Assembly (NCBI GenBank): GCA_010405405.1
Contig: MU004236.1
Coordinates: 917,457 to 981,456, forward strand
Origin: Microthyrium microscopicum
Taxonomy: Eukaryota; Ascomycota; Dothideomycetes; Microthyriales; Microthyriaceae
Direction of reading: 5' to 3'
Length of the DNA stretch: 64,000 bases
Shown: piece by piece, positions 8,625 to 18,900 of the stretch
Numbering within the stretch: the stretch's first letter is position 1
Layout: each line of letters begins with the position of its first letter
Made by a program: the position numbers and the translations under genes
The notes under the pieces: generated by a model
Told to the model about the DNA's origin: nothing
Seen by the model: only the letters and a program-made list of their open reading frames with translations
The model's database searches: none

Positions 8625-11453
8625 CTAGCCACGAAGATCCTCTCCAGCATTCTTCAACCTCTCCCATCCCTCCGTATCCTCCCACGCACCCTTTCCCCGC
8701 CCCATAATCCCCCGGACCGCGCTCCTCGCCTTGAACTTCCAGTCTTTCATCACCAGCTCCCCGGATCCAGCACTCAGTCCCTCGGTTCGCTCGCGCGGCC
8801 CCAGTTCTCGGTACGCTTCTACAAGCGTTAGTGTAGCGTCAACGACGGCATTCCACTGCTCCTCTGTGCCAAATTCCCAGCCTGGCTGCACTGTGGTCGC
8901 GCGCCAAGCTTTCTCGCGCGCTTCCAATGCGCTGGTCAGCTTGTCGCGCCAGAGAGCTAGATGAGCTACCAGAGCCCAGAGATCGGCGGACGCGGTGATT
9001 AGAGGGGTGATGCTACGGTCAAAGAGAGTGCAAACGGAGCGTGAGAGGCCGGGTCGTGATGTATCGGCGGTGGCGTAGGGGACGCCGGTGAGATGGTCGA
9101 CTAGGAGACGGAGTATTTGAATATCGAGACACTTTTCACCGTCGGCGTTGCCGCGGAGGTCGATAATGCGTTGTTGGGCGCTGATGATGTCGGGGTAGGA
9201 TGGTGGGCGGAGAGTGGCGGAGACAGTGAGCATGTTGGACCAGATGCGGAAGTTTTCGCGTTTGAGTTTGGCAGCTTGTTTGAGGGCGTTGAGGGCGTCG
9301 CGGATGTGCCTTTGTGGGTCGATGTCGGTGGAAGTTGGGTTGGTGGTTTCGTCAGTATCCGTTGAGTCGTCAGTGGGTGGTGGGATGCTGTCGGTTTTGG
9401 GATGGTCGTTCGGATCGAGGTTGAGGAGAGCTACGGCTAGATTACTCCAAGATTCTGCGTCTTCGTTGTCGAGTTGGACAGCTCGTGTGAAGACTTCGAC
9501 GGCTTTGGAGAATTGATCAAGCTCTAGGAGGGCGCAACCCATTGCGAACCAGGTGGCATGGTCGACCTGTCGGACTTTGACGGCTTTGGAAAAGGCCAAG
9601 ACAGCTTTGGCGTATTCTCTGAGTCCGAACCAGTATCGTCCGAGAGATCGCTGTGCTCGATGATATCTGGACTTGGAGATGACCCATGCGCGTTCGTACA
9701 TGGCAGGATCTTTATCCAAATCCCCAAGAATGCAGTAAAGACGAGGTGCATCTAGTGGCAGAGGATCGCGCTCTTTGCCTTCCCATTTCTCAGTATCGTC
9801 GACGACAGAGTCATCGCCTCCAGTAGCAAGAAAGAGCTGCCGGCGAATGATCTGTCTCGCCTTGTCGTCACGCTCGATACCAGCCCAACAAAGAGCAACC
9901 TCTGGCCACATTTCCAACCGTTCATATATCTCCAATGCCGTCTTCAAACCGCCTAGATTGACCCATCGGGCAGCCAACTCTGCCTCCAATTCCCATCTTG
10001 TTGGTGACGCAAGTTGAAACACATATTGAAGACGTTCAGCCGGCGAAGCAGACTCCTCATCCGTCGTGGGCCGTGGTAAGAACGTTGTCACTGAAGGTTG
10101 TGTAGCGTCTGCTGATACGGTAGTTTCGGCAATGACTTGATCTACCAGCGCCTGTAGCTGAAGCAGACCACGCTCGACTGTGCGAGACTTATATCCCTCG
10201 ACGCGACTACGTAGAAGGAGCGCTTGCGTGTACACTTGCCAATTTGAGCTCCCGCCTTCGATGACACGAATCGCATACGGCGCGGTCTCCTCTCGTGTCA
10301 ACCCATCGTTTGGTGATGTGTTTGTGATGGAAGCTGCGGTTAGGAGTAGAATGATTGCATCAAGTGATTCGAGAGGTTGTTTCTCGGTGTCTCCTTCTTT
10401 CAGTGACTGGGCAAGGCCATCTTCTTCCTGGAATTCAGGGGATATCTTTTTGTCACTGAACGATATTGATTCCAGCAGGGTGTCATCGTTGAGATCAAGC
10501 GCTTTAGGTACTGCTTCTTTAGAATCCTTTTCATGAACTGGTTTGTCTCCCGCGCTTCGAGCCAGTACCACAAGCTGACTAGTCTCTCTTTGTTGGAACT
10601 TTGTTCTCTTTCCCAGTAATCCTGTCAAGGCGAATTCAAAATGGCGTTCCTTGACCGCTTCGACTAGAGTTTTTCTAGCTTCTTGATCTTGATCATGATA
10701 GATCTCGATTGCTGCTTTCTCCAGTAGGAATGCTGCTTTTATGTCCGTGTTGGAAGCGTTGGCAGTTGTCGATGACAAGTGCGACTGTACATTCTTGATA
10801 TCTTCAAACAATGCAGACTGTAATGATATTGCCTTCTCCGAAAGTAGCCTCTGGTGAATGAAGTTCGTTCGTAACCTTAACCAATTGGAAGAGGGAACAT
10901 GAGCAATAATAGAAGGAGATATCAGAATGACTTTGGCCAATCCAAAGAGTGCCAGATGAGGTGCAAGTCGATATGGAGCAGCTCCATCAACTACCAACGA
11001 TTCTGCTAGCTTCTTTTTGATTTCTTTTTGCTGGATGGGATCCGCTGCTGTTTTGGCCTCGAACAGAGTATTCTCAATAGAAAAATCCAGAGGAGGACCA
11101 GTGACGTTGCTCTGTATGAATGCGCCAAGGGCCGCAGCCGCAAGAAGAGTGAAAAAGTGTGTTTTACTTAATAATTCATCTCCGGAGTCAGTCTGAGCGT
11201 TGCTTCGTAATATCAACTCGAGTCGATGTGAAATAAAGTCTGGCCATGAGGCAAAGCTCTCCAATTGAAGCTCTTGTAGGAGTTCATCGTTCTCAAGACC
11301 AAGAAGTAACTTGGCTAGAGGCGCATTCAGAAGCTTCTCAAAGACGCACGTTTCTAGTGATTTGATATGTTCTGCCAACGAAGATGCAATTTCTTCAGGT
11401 AGCTTTCCACGAATGTACTCAACCACAACGTCTGTCATGTTGACTGTAGCCAA
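8625..11453 (-). CDS. TTC27: TTC27/Emw1-family TPR protein
   Basis: Intronless 942-residue gene. The C-terminal half carries tetratricopeptide repeats, clearest at about residues 600-680 (LGRYWFGLREYAKAVLAFSKA, then WFAMGCALLELDQFSKAVEVFTRA, then SWSNLAVALL), preceded by ELEAELAARWVNLGGLKTALEIYERLEMWPEVALCW, a stretch typical of TTC27 (yeast Emw1/YNL313C). The N-terminal half is helical with no separate domain. Yeast Emw1 is essential and linked to cell-wall integrity and vesicle/glycoprotein metabolism; the human protein is linked to assembly of large machineries. The length agrees with the family (about 840-950). The start is the first Met of the open frame. Confidence 0.9.
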   Translation of the reverse strand: MATVNMTDVVVEYIRGKLPEEIASSLAEHIKSLETCVFEKLLNAPLAKLLLGLENDELLQELQLESFASWPDFISHRLELILRSNAQTDSGDELLSKTHFFTLLAAAALGAFIQSNVTGPPLDFSIENTLFEAKTAADPIQQKEIKKKLAESLVVDGAAPYRLAPHLALFGLAKVILISPSIIAHVPSSNWLRLRTNFIHQRLLSEKAISLQSALFEDIKNVQSHLSSTTANASNTDIKAAFLLEKAAIEIYHDQDQEARKTLVEAVKERHFEFALTGLLGKRTKFQQRETSQLVVLARSAGDKPVHEKDSKEAVPKALDLNDDTLLESISFSDKKISPEFQEEDGLAQSLKEGDTEKQPLESLDAIILLLTAASITNTSPNDGLTREETAPYAIRVIEGGSSNWQVYTQALLLRSRVEGYKSRTVERGLLQLQALVDQVIAETTVSADATQPSVTTFLPRPTTDEESASPAERLQYVFQLASPTRWELEAELAARWVNLGGLKTALEIYERLEMWPEVALCWAGIERDDKARQIIRRQLFLATGGDDSVVDDTEKWEGKERDPLPLDAPRLYCILGDLDKDPAMYERAWVISKSRYHRAQRSLGRYWFGLREYAKAVLAFSKAVKVRQVDHATWFAMGCALLELDQFSKAVEVFTRAVQLDNEDAESWSNLAVALLNLDPNDHPKTDSIPPPTDDSTDTDETTNPTSTDIDPQRHIRDALNALKQAAKLKRENFRIWSNMLTVSATLRPPSYPDIISAQQRIIDLRGNADGEKCLDIQILRLLVDHLTGVPYATADTSRPGLSRSVCTLFDRSITPLITASADLWALVAHLALWRDKLTSALEAREKAWRATTVQPGWEFGTEEQWNAVVDATLTLVEAYRELGPRERTEGLSAGSGELVMKDWKFKARSAVRGIMGRGKGAWEDTEGWERLKNAGEDLRG

Positions 11454-11871
11454 GCAGGTGGCGGAAAGGGTATGGCTAGTAGCTTCGAATTTGCGGTCGC
11501 TTTGAATTATGCAGGTGAGGAACGAACGCGCGCTGTGTGCGAGACGAAAGCTAATTTTTCCTCATCTCAGACTCTCAGTAAGTTTTTTGACGTTAATAAT
11601 TTGTTGGAAGAAATTCGAAGCTTCTAGCTCCCGGGCTGCGTATATTGCCCCGCGATCAATACAGCGAGCCCCTACAAGTCGTTACAGAGGACCGGTAACC
11701 AATTTAGGAATTATACTCAGCCTTGTTCAACCAACTTGGCATATGCGAATACCAGTCATCTGTCTTGGTCGAAGTCGCATACGTAGGAGTATAAGAGCTT
11801 CATGGTCTCAAAACTTTGATAGATACAAACATCAAATCGTATCAAATAAATGATATTTCGACGGCCTCCCC
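11454..11871. promoter_or_regulatory. Divergent promoter between TTC27 and DUF4291 genes
   Basis: 418 bp head-to-head. For the minus-strand gene there is an AATTTTT tract next to CTCATC (11551-11566), resembling the RRPE/PAC pair of fungal ribosome-biogenesis promoters; this is suggestive only. No RNA gene seen. Confidence 0.4.
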
Positions 11872-12642
11872 ATGGAAGCTCAAAAGAAAGTACCATTTCG
11901 CCAAATACGCGCCGTCTTCGACGAAGACACTATTACAGTCTATCAAGCATATAACTCCCAGATTGCAGATGCAGCTGTAGCCGCACAAAGACTGGATGCA
12001 TCACCGCTTTATAGACTAAGCAGGATGACATGGATCAAACCCAGTTGGACTTGGGTGAACTATCGTTCTGGCTATTCCTATAAGGTAGCATCATCTGAAT
12101 ATCAGCTAAGTAGTCGTATATTAATGACATTCAGGATGCAAATCAAGAGCGAATCTTAGCTCTCAAAATAACCCACGAAGGATTTCTACAAATCTTGCGT
12201 AGTGCTCATCTGAGCCATGGGCCGCCAGGGTATCAAATTGGAGGTAAACAGGGTGCTAGAGTTGTAGTACAATGGGATGTAAGTGACTAGATGGCGATGA
12301 TCACGATCCTCTGATACTAACAGCAATGGCTAGCCAGAAAGGTCTCCACGTTTAGTAAAGCTAGACTTTCGAAGTATTCAAATTGGGATACCAGGAGTTA
12401 TGGTAGGGCAATGGATCAGCGACTGGATTGTTGGGATCGAGGATGTCACAGCTAAGGCACGAGAGTTGAAGCGTGTTTTGGATGAAGACAGGAACATGGC
12501 GACGCCTGAGCTTGTGGAACGAGGGTTGATGCCAGTAGAACGGGAGTATGTTGTGCCAGATGACTTGCAGGACTCGCTGCAGATGCGAGTGAGGATTGAA
12601 GAAAAAGAAGAGGTTAACATAGTTGATAAGGAGAGTACCTAA
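11872..12642 (+). CDS. DUF4291 protein
   Basis: Three exons, 11872-12084, 12135-12278 and 12334-12642, both introns in phase 0 (50 and 55 bp); 221 residues. The order IRAVFDEDTITVYQAYN, then RMTWIKPSWTWVNYRSGY, then ERILALKITHEGF, then VQWDPERSP, then RSIQIGI identifies the DUF4291 family, which occurs in bacteria, some fungi and other eukaryotes. The conserved Tyr/Trp/Arg-rich surface (MTWIKPS, YRSGY) is present. The biochemical function of DUF4291 is not known, so none is assigned. The C-terminal 50 residues (RELKRVLDEDRN to the end) are charged and helical and probably a lineage-specific extension. Confidence 0.88.
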
Positions 12643-13276
12643 GAGGTAGCATTTGATACTACACGGGTAGTAGGATAATGAAGGGTTTGCAGGGTATAGC
12701 TTTTAAGGGTATAGACCACTGGAAGTGATGGTGATAACCCCGAAAGCTCATCATTGTCCCCAGTGGAGATGAGATGGCAAACAAGAAATGCTGGTCAGAA
12801 AGGTTAGAGTAATGTATGAAGTGCAGGAAATATGCGAGTGCTCAACTTGTTAGCGATGTGGACTGATGCGGTTGGCTTGTCAAGGCCTGTCTCGTGCTGC
12901 CCTTGCCTCTTTGGGATGCCTTTTTCAACGGGCCTGCCTGGTGGCCCTGGTCTGCATTCAACCTCCTCCTATCCAAACTTCTCCACCACCAAAGCAAGAA
13001 TCCACAAACCAAACCAACCAGCTGTGCGGCAAGTAATCCTGCAATCCGCATCCAACCGCATCAAAATCGACCTCTTCTGTTCCTCTGCGGGCCCGCTGTA
13101 ATCCGCTGTTCCACCATACCCCTACCCCGGACTCTACCAACCAGCCATCTGCTACCTACTTCTATACGCAACTCTACCGCTCTAGGTCTGCATCAGTGCA
13201 TGTACCATCCTGCAGTCTTTTCTGCAACGCCATGAAGCTGCTGCCGCCTCGTTAAGCGCGCTCGCTCACCTACTCA
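12643..13276. promoter_or_regulatory. Upstream region of the kelch-BTB gene
   Basis: 634 bp. The last 300 bp are pyrimidine-rich and lead into CTACTCAATGATGG, consistent with a 5' leader. Overlapping 60-110 codon frames here are composition artefacts. Confidence 0.45.
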
Positions 13277-15492
13277 ATGATGGCCTCAACCACTCCTGTT
13301 CCTTCTCACTCTGCTACCAGCTCCCCGCTTGGCTCCTTGAGCTCCTCCAACAACACTTTCACTATGCCCCCTAGTCCCTCGAGACTTCGCAAGTCCTCCT
13401 CCGCTCCATACAAACCCCATATCATCACTACCGTTGGTGCCAGACCTGCTTGTCTCGTCAACGCATCCGTCACATATGTCGGGGACGACCAGATATATGC
13501 CTTTGGTGGCTTCGATCAATATACTGACGAAGTCTATAACCACGTCCTGCGTCTCAATCTGAAAACCAAGCAATGGAATCTAGTCGACAATTACGGCGAT
13601 ATTCCGGGCGTGCGAATGGGTAAGTTTGCTTCATACACTTCCTTGTCTTGCACTAAAACACTATAGGGCATACTGCAAGCCTCTGGGAAGGACACAAACT
13701 TCTAGTCTACGGCGGTGAAAACGAACATCGAGCATATCTTTCCGACGTCATCATATTCGATCTTCGAAGTGCAACATGGACTCAACCCGAAATAGGTGGT
13801 GTCCCTCCACGTGGCCGAGCCCGTCACTCTGCCGTTATACACGATGAGAAGTTATGGATATCAGGCGGTATGACTGGACACGCTAGTGATGTTCTGGACG
13901 ACGTTTGTTATCTTGACTTGAAAACCTGGACTTGGTCAAGAATCTGGAAGTTTGTCCCTCGGCTGGATCACACTCTCTGGGTTTGGAGCGGTAGAATATG
14001 GGCGTTCGGAGGAATGAATGAGGATATGGAGCACTCTAGTGAGCTCTGGTGGATCGATTTCCGAGGATCACCAGGATTTGGACAACGAAGCGTCGATAGT
14101 AGAGACCGCTTAACCCCATCCTGGAAAGCTTCAGGCCAGTCGCAGTCCATTCAGGTCTATAATCCGAACGCGCAATCCCATACTGCCAACTCGGGCAGTG
14201 CTCAAACAATGCTATCAGCAGCTCAGGTCCAGAATACACGGCCTTCTCCGGGAACTGTGTCTATGCTCAAATTTGTGTCTACTCCCCATCTTACGGCGCA
14301 ATCTGTAGGCCATCATTTTCATGTATATTCTTCTGGCTATCTTCTTGACTTTGCAACACCAGCTAGTGTATTATCTACGGCGGAAACGAGCCTTTGTGCT
14401 CTGGACCTGGAGACTCTACGATGGTTTCGCCTAGCCGATGGCAAAGACTTGTTCAACCCAACATATCGCTGGCATTATTGTGCCATGAACGAAGACGGAA
14501 CGCAGACTTGGTTATTGGGATGCCCACCAGAATCAGCCATTACACGTGATAACATCACGGAAGAACTACTTAGCGATGTTCTCCACATTGACCTCGTTAA
14601 ACTAGGAGTTATTGGCAACAAGCTGCATTCCGAGGTCACTCGATCATCCGGACAAGGCCCAACATCAGATACCATTCCACGATCACCACTCTCGGCAATT
14701 GGAGCAGATCTAGCTCGAATGTTCGACCAACCGCCAGAAACCGGCAGTGGCACAGATTTTATTGTCACAGGCATCAATGACGACGAAATTATAGATCACA
14801 GCATGATGGACAAACAGCATCACACCACCAAATCACTCCACGTTCACAAACTCATCCTCCAAGCCCGCTGGCCACACTTTGCCCGCCTCTACCACTCCCA
14901 AATGCTCGAATTCCATACCAAAAAACTCGCGCTCCCTGAACCTTACTCTACCGTCCGCGCCTTCCTCTACTACCTCTACACCGACTCCATAGCCCGCGTG
15001 GACGCCGCTGACAATACCAAAGAGGACCCTTCCCTCGGCAATGTTGCTGGCATGCTGGTCATGGCAAACATGTACGACATGCCCCGCCTGCGTGGTCTCT
15101 GCGTCGACCGTCTGGGTAAGGAGCTAGATGTTGAACATGCAGCAGCCATCTGGGAGCGCGCCTCAACTGCAGGTGAAGATTGGCTGCGTCGCCGAGCTGC
15201 GCGCTACTGCATGACGCATTGGGGACGTGTTGTGCGCACCGAGGCCTTCCGCAGCCTGCCTCAGCCTAGTATCGTAGAGCTGTGCGAAGAAATTGACGAA
15301 GAAGGCCGTGTATTGGGCGGCGCAGAACTCGAAGTTGTCGGTGGACTTTCAGGCTCACGACTGGGCGGTGGAAGCGCTGGTCCAGTGTCACTGGGTGCTT
15401 CACGACGTCGCGGTACGGGCAGCGTTATGGTGGCTGGTACGGATAGTGATGAGATTGACGAGGATGTGGAGGTTGAGATGGATGTCAGCTGA
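13277..15492 (+). CDS. Kelch-repeat/BTB protein (LZTR1/Ral2-like architecture)
   Basis: Two exons, 13277-13619 and 13667-15492, joined in phase 1 (a split Gly in RMG-HTAS); 722 residues. After a Ser/Pro-rich 45-residue leader, kelch blades run to about residue 230 (QIYAFGGFDQYTDEVYNHV, LLVYGGENEHRAYLSDV, LWISGGMTGHASDVLDDV, IWAFGGMNEDMEHSSELW), each with the GG then distal Trp pattern. A long linker carries further blade-like segments. A BTB fold follows at about 490-610 (SLHVHKLILQARWPHFARL, LALPEPYSTVRAFLYYLYTD) with a BACK-like helical tail. Kelch followed by BTB is the arrangement of metazoan LZTR1 and S. pombe Ral2, both tied to Ras signalling; orthology is an inference from architecture. 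The Gly/Ser-rich C-terminus ends in acidic residues. Confidence 0.85.
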
Positions 15493-16474
15493 GCGAATTA
15501 TATGCATACATACATAGATAACATGGGTCGGCGTGCTTCTGGTACAAAATATATCGGTATATGGGTTGCACTGCGTGAGGCAGTGTGGTGGGTCGGGACA
15601 TTTGTGGCTTTTTCTTTGCTCAGGCGCTGGTGATGGTATATTTCTGAAAGATAAAAGTATGATGTTATGTAGTAGTGTATTATGAGCAATGAATTTATGA
15701 ATACTTAGCGGGTGTTTGGCCCTTTTCTCCATACTGGCATTTGCTGGACGTAGTACTTCAAGAGCAAGGAAAACTGAGACAGGTGCGATTCGAGAATGAA
15801 GACAGGGGCACCTGTGTTGGCCAATTCCTTTTCAACTCGAATCACTGCAAGATGCAAAATCAACTTCATCGCAGGCTGCGCCACACCTCGTCTGCAGGAG
15901 AGAAGTCTGATGAACTCGAAAATGTTTTCGCAGATGTCTCATCCATTGGTGGCATGGTATGAGCGAGGAGATATTCATGCGCTCAAGGAACAGCACCGAC
16001 ACGGTAGACTGGGAGGCCACTGCCGACGAAGTTTTTTCTCCAAGTTTCGCAAACGTCATGAGGTAAAGTCTGCTCGAAGCTCCACAAACATTTTACACCA
16101 GGCTGAGGCTTGTGAAAGAAATCTCTCCACCAAGATACGGACACAACTCCGAGAAACCGCTCTCTCAACGCTTCCTGAGCCACTCGTGCAACGACACGAT
16201 AACATCTAGTACGCCACTAAGCTAGCCACAGCTGCGGCGTGGTCAAGAAAAAAGCAATCAATCAATATCAGAGAGCAGCTGGGCATCTGGCAACCAGTCA
16301 AAATCATTGCTTGGCGAGGTTTTGCAGTAAATGAAACAAGGGGGAGGCCGTTACGTCTTTTGCCGACGCTTTGAGTGAGGCGTTGGAGGCTGTGCTGATT
16401 TGGTTTACGATCAGGCTGAGAATTATTCATTGTTGGTGGTAAGAAGGGTCATGAACTCGGTGAAGGAGTGCAAG

Positions 16475-16481
16475 TATAAAA
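16475..16481 (+). promoter_or_regulatory. TATA box of the Vps4-like gene
   Basis: TATAAAA in the context CAAGTATAAAAGTATC, about 280 bp before the start codon. That distance fits because a leader with an intron (16613-16678) separates them. Confidence 0.5.
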
Positions 16482-16612
16482 GTATCGGTGCTTGCCAAGG
16501 AAACGTCTGCTTTCTTTCGATTTATTTCAGTATCGAATTTTGAAGAATACCTTATAGTCGCTTAAACGTTCGCTGAATCGATCGATTGTTGTGCTGTCCT
16601 GTTAAGTCTGTT

Positions 16613-16678
16613 GGTAAGTCACCGGCCTCATTGCGGAAAATTGCTCCACACCACTGGATGAGCTAACATATACTATAG
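16613..16678 (+). other. Probable 5' UTR intron of the Vps4-like gene
   Basis: Strong donor GTAAGTC, branch-like GCTAACA and acceptor ACTATAG frame 66 bp lying between the TATA box and the ATG at 16755. Both flanks are non-coding, so this would be a leader intron. Confidence 0.5.
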
Positions 16679-16754
16679 CATACTTTAAACAGCAGATAGT
16701 GTATCTACTGGACTCTACTCTGATTGCCTGACCTTATCGTACTTGACACTCGGC

Positions 16755-18426
16755 ATGGTTGCAACAATCAAAAATCCGCAGAAAGGCAAAAGACATCAGG
16801 TGGTTGGATTTGTTGCAGCATGTGTTCCGAGTCTCAAAGTTGACACTGACGGTGCTCTTGGAGTCGAACTAAAAGTGTTTGACTATCTGGCTACAAAAGT
16901 GCAGAAATGGATAGCGAACAAGAAAGAGGATGAGGAGCTTGAAAAGATGGTCAAGGGCCTGGTGGTCCAAAATGGAGGCAAGAAGAAAAAAGAGACCAAA
17001 GTTGCTGGAAAAGTTCAGGATAAGCCGAAAGGGGACGACAAAAAGGAGGTTCCCCAACCCGCGACTGACAAGCAGAGCCCAAAGTCACTCAGTGGTAACG
17101 GTGGGGTTCCGGATTTGATAGTCACAAAGAAAGAGGATCCTAAGTCTGATAATGTACAGAAGAAGGAAGGTAAGAATGCTATATCAAATGGCGAGAAGAA
17201 AGGTAAGATGGGCCCAGTCTTGTCGCACAATACTTGCATGTTCGCTGTCGCTGACAACAATAGGGGAAGACAAGAAGGAAATTACAAAGCCAGCCGATGA
17301 AGGTAAACCTAAGACTGAAAATGAAGAAGACAAACACAGTCGAGCGACCCATGATAAGCAACTTGATGCATCCCTTGATGACACAGTTCAAGCCTTCAAG
17401 CCGGATACTACCTGGGATATGGTTGCTGGACTGGAGAATGCGAAATTGCAGCTACAGCTTGCTGCCGAATTGCCCGAGAAGCAACCTGCTCTTTTCCAAG
17501 GTCGTCGTAAAGCCGCTCAATTCGTTCTGCTATATGGCCCTCCCGGTACAGGAAAAGGGCATCTCGCAAAAGCATTGTGCAATGGCGTCGATTCGACATT
17601 TTTCATGGTCAGTGCCAGCGATATGACCTCCAAATGGCTGGGTGATAGCGAGAGGTGAGTAGTGCAAAGACTTTTGCTCTATGAAAAGGGTGTATCTGAC
17701 AAAAAGTAGACTTGTTCGGTTACTGTTCAAGCGTGCCCGAAAGAACACGCCGTCTATCATCTTCTTCGACGAAATTGATGCTCTTTGTGGTAGTCGTGAA
17801 GCCGAAGCAGATGCATTATTGGCCCAGATGAAGACCGAATTTCTAGTACAGATGGACGGCATGAATAATGACAACTCTGGAGTCACAGTCATTGCAGCAA
17901 CCAATCTTCCGTGGAAGCTTGACCCGGCCTTCATTCGAAGATTTCAAAAGAGAATCGAAATCAATCTACCAGACGAAAGCTCACGCGAAAAGGTCTTTCA
18001 AATCGAAATTGGAGAGACGCAATGCAATCTCACAGCAGAGGACTATAAAGAGTTGGGTCGAAAATCTGCTGGATTCTCTGGCAGTGATATCAAGTCAACT
18101 GTACAACATGCACTGAATTGCCCTCTTGCCAAAATTATACATGCAACTCATTTCTTTATCGTAAGCTACGAGCCTGCATTTCTTCATTTGACTTGATACT
18201 GATTTCGCTCTAGGATGATGACGGCCACTATATCCCCTGCGATTCAACACATGAAGGGGCATTGATGATGAGCTGGCGGGAGGTACCTCGTAACATGATC
18301 AAGGACGTTGGTATGGGGCGTGACGATATATTCGAATCACTTCGGCAATCCAGATCGTCTGTCAATCCGAAAGACCTGGAAAAATATTCAGAATGGACCG
18401 AGATGCATGGTACCAGTGGAGCGTAA
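16755..18426 (+). CDS. Divergent Vps4-like AAA protein lacking a recognisable MIT domain
   Basis: Four exons: 16755-17202, 17264-17654, 17710-18160, 18214-18426; 500 residues. The C-terminal two thirds follow Vps4 throughout: WDMVAGLENAK, Walker A GPPGTGKG (241-248), pore loop SKWLGDSE, Walker B IIFFDEID (Asp300, Glu301), AATNLPW, RRFQKR, GFSGSDI, and a Vps4-type end (DDDGHYIPCDSTHEGALMMSW, then a last helix). Vps4 disassembles ESCRT-III. Two departures stand out. Walker A has Gly248 where Ser or Thr normally binds magnesium, and one Arg of the arginine-finger triplet (RRRF in Vps4) is Ile. The first 200 residues are a short hydrophobic/helical part followed by Lys-rich disordered sequence, not a clear MIT domain. 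It is therefore a paralogue rather than the standard Vps4, possibly with altered ATPase activity. Confidence 0.85.
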
Positions 18427-18900
18427 TACAACTGAACAGACAGTCAGCCAGACATGTAGGCCTTTTGTTAGATACACGAAGCTGCCATCTACAATGATAT
18501 AATATTCTATCCACTTGAACGATAACAAGTATATGAACGCAGTAGAATATACTTGATGCGATGGGTATTCGGGCCATATGTGATCAACTTAGGTATAGAA
18601 ATATCAGGACATACATTGTGCATAATTGAGTAGCTTCCATAGAATGTTGCTGCAGTCTACTGGAAGCAGAATGTTTCATCCGTTAAACTACACTGGTGGC
18701 ACCTTCACATACCTGAAGTTCAAGCAGAGGATTTGGCTGTTTTTGAGCACGAATTGTCCGGCAAGGTTATAAGCTTTTCAAGTATAAGTCCTAAAGTCAA
18801 CTTTGAGATGGAATCTAATCAATATCGGCATACGTATATTTTGCCATAAACAGAACGATAGTAGTTCGAACAAAATATGACGCGATGTAAGGAAGAGTCT
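18427..18900. other. Intergenic, tail-to-tail
   Basis: 474 bp between two converging stop codons. AT-rich 3' flank; nothing recognised. Confidence 0.5.

Larger units (their letters stand above)
15493..16754. promoter_or_regulatory. Intergenic with TATA box and 5' leader of the Vps4-like gene
   Basis: First part is the 3' region of the kelch-BTB gene. The 137-codon plus-strand frame at 15796-16209 and overlapping minus-strand frames lack start context, domains and protein-like composition, so I leave them uncalled. The last 280 bp hold a TATA box and a leader intron, listed separately. Confidence 0.45.

Noticed and set aside
8465-8707. 80-codon plus-strand frame at the 3' end of the TTC27 gene
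   Set aside because: Half of it is antisense to TTC27 coding sequence and the rest is 3' flank; no homology recognised.
15796-16209. 137-codon plus-strand frame and overlapping minus-strand frames between kelch-BTB and Vps4-like genes
   Set aside because: No recognisable domain, no consistent exon model, and several frames of equal length on both strands.
16755-17202. MIT domain at the N-terminus of the Vps4-like protein
   Set aside because: The helical stretch is too short and lacks the MIT pattern; the rest is Lys-rich and disordered.
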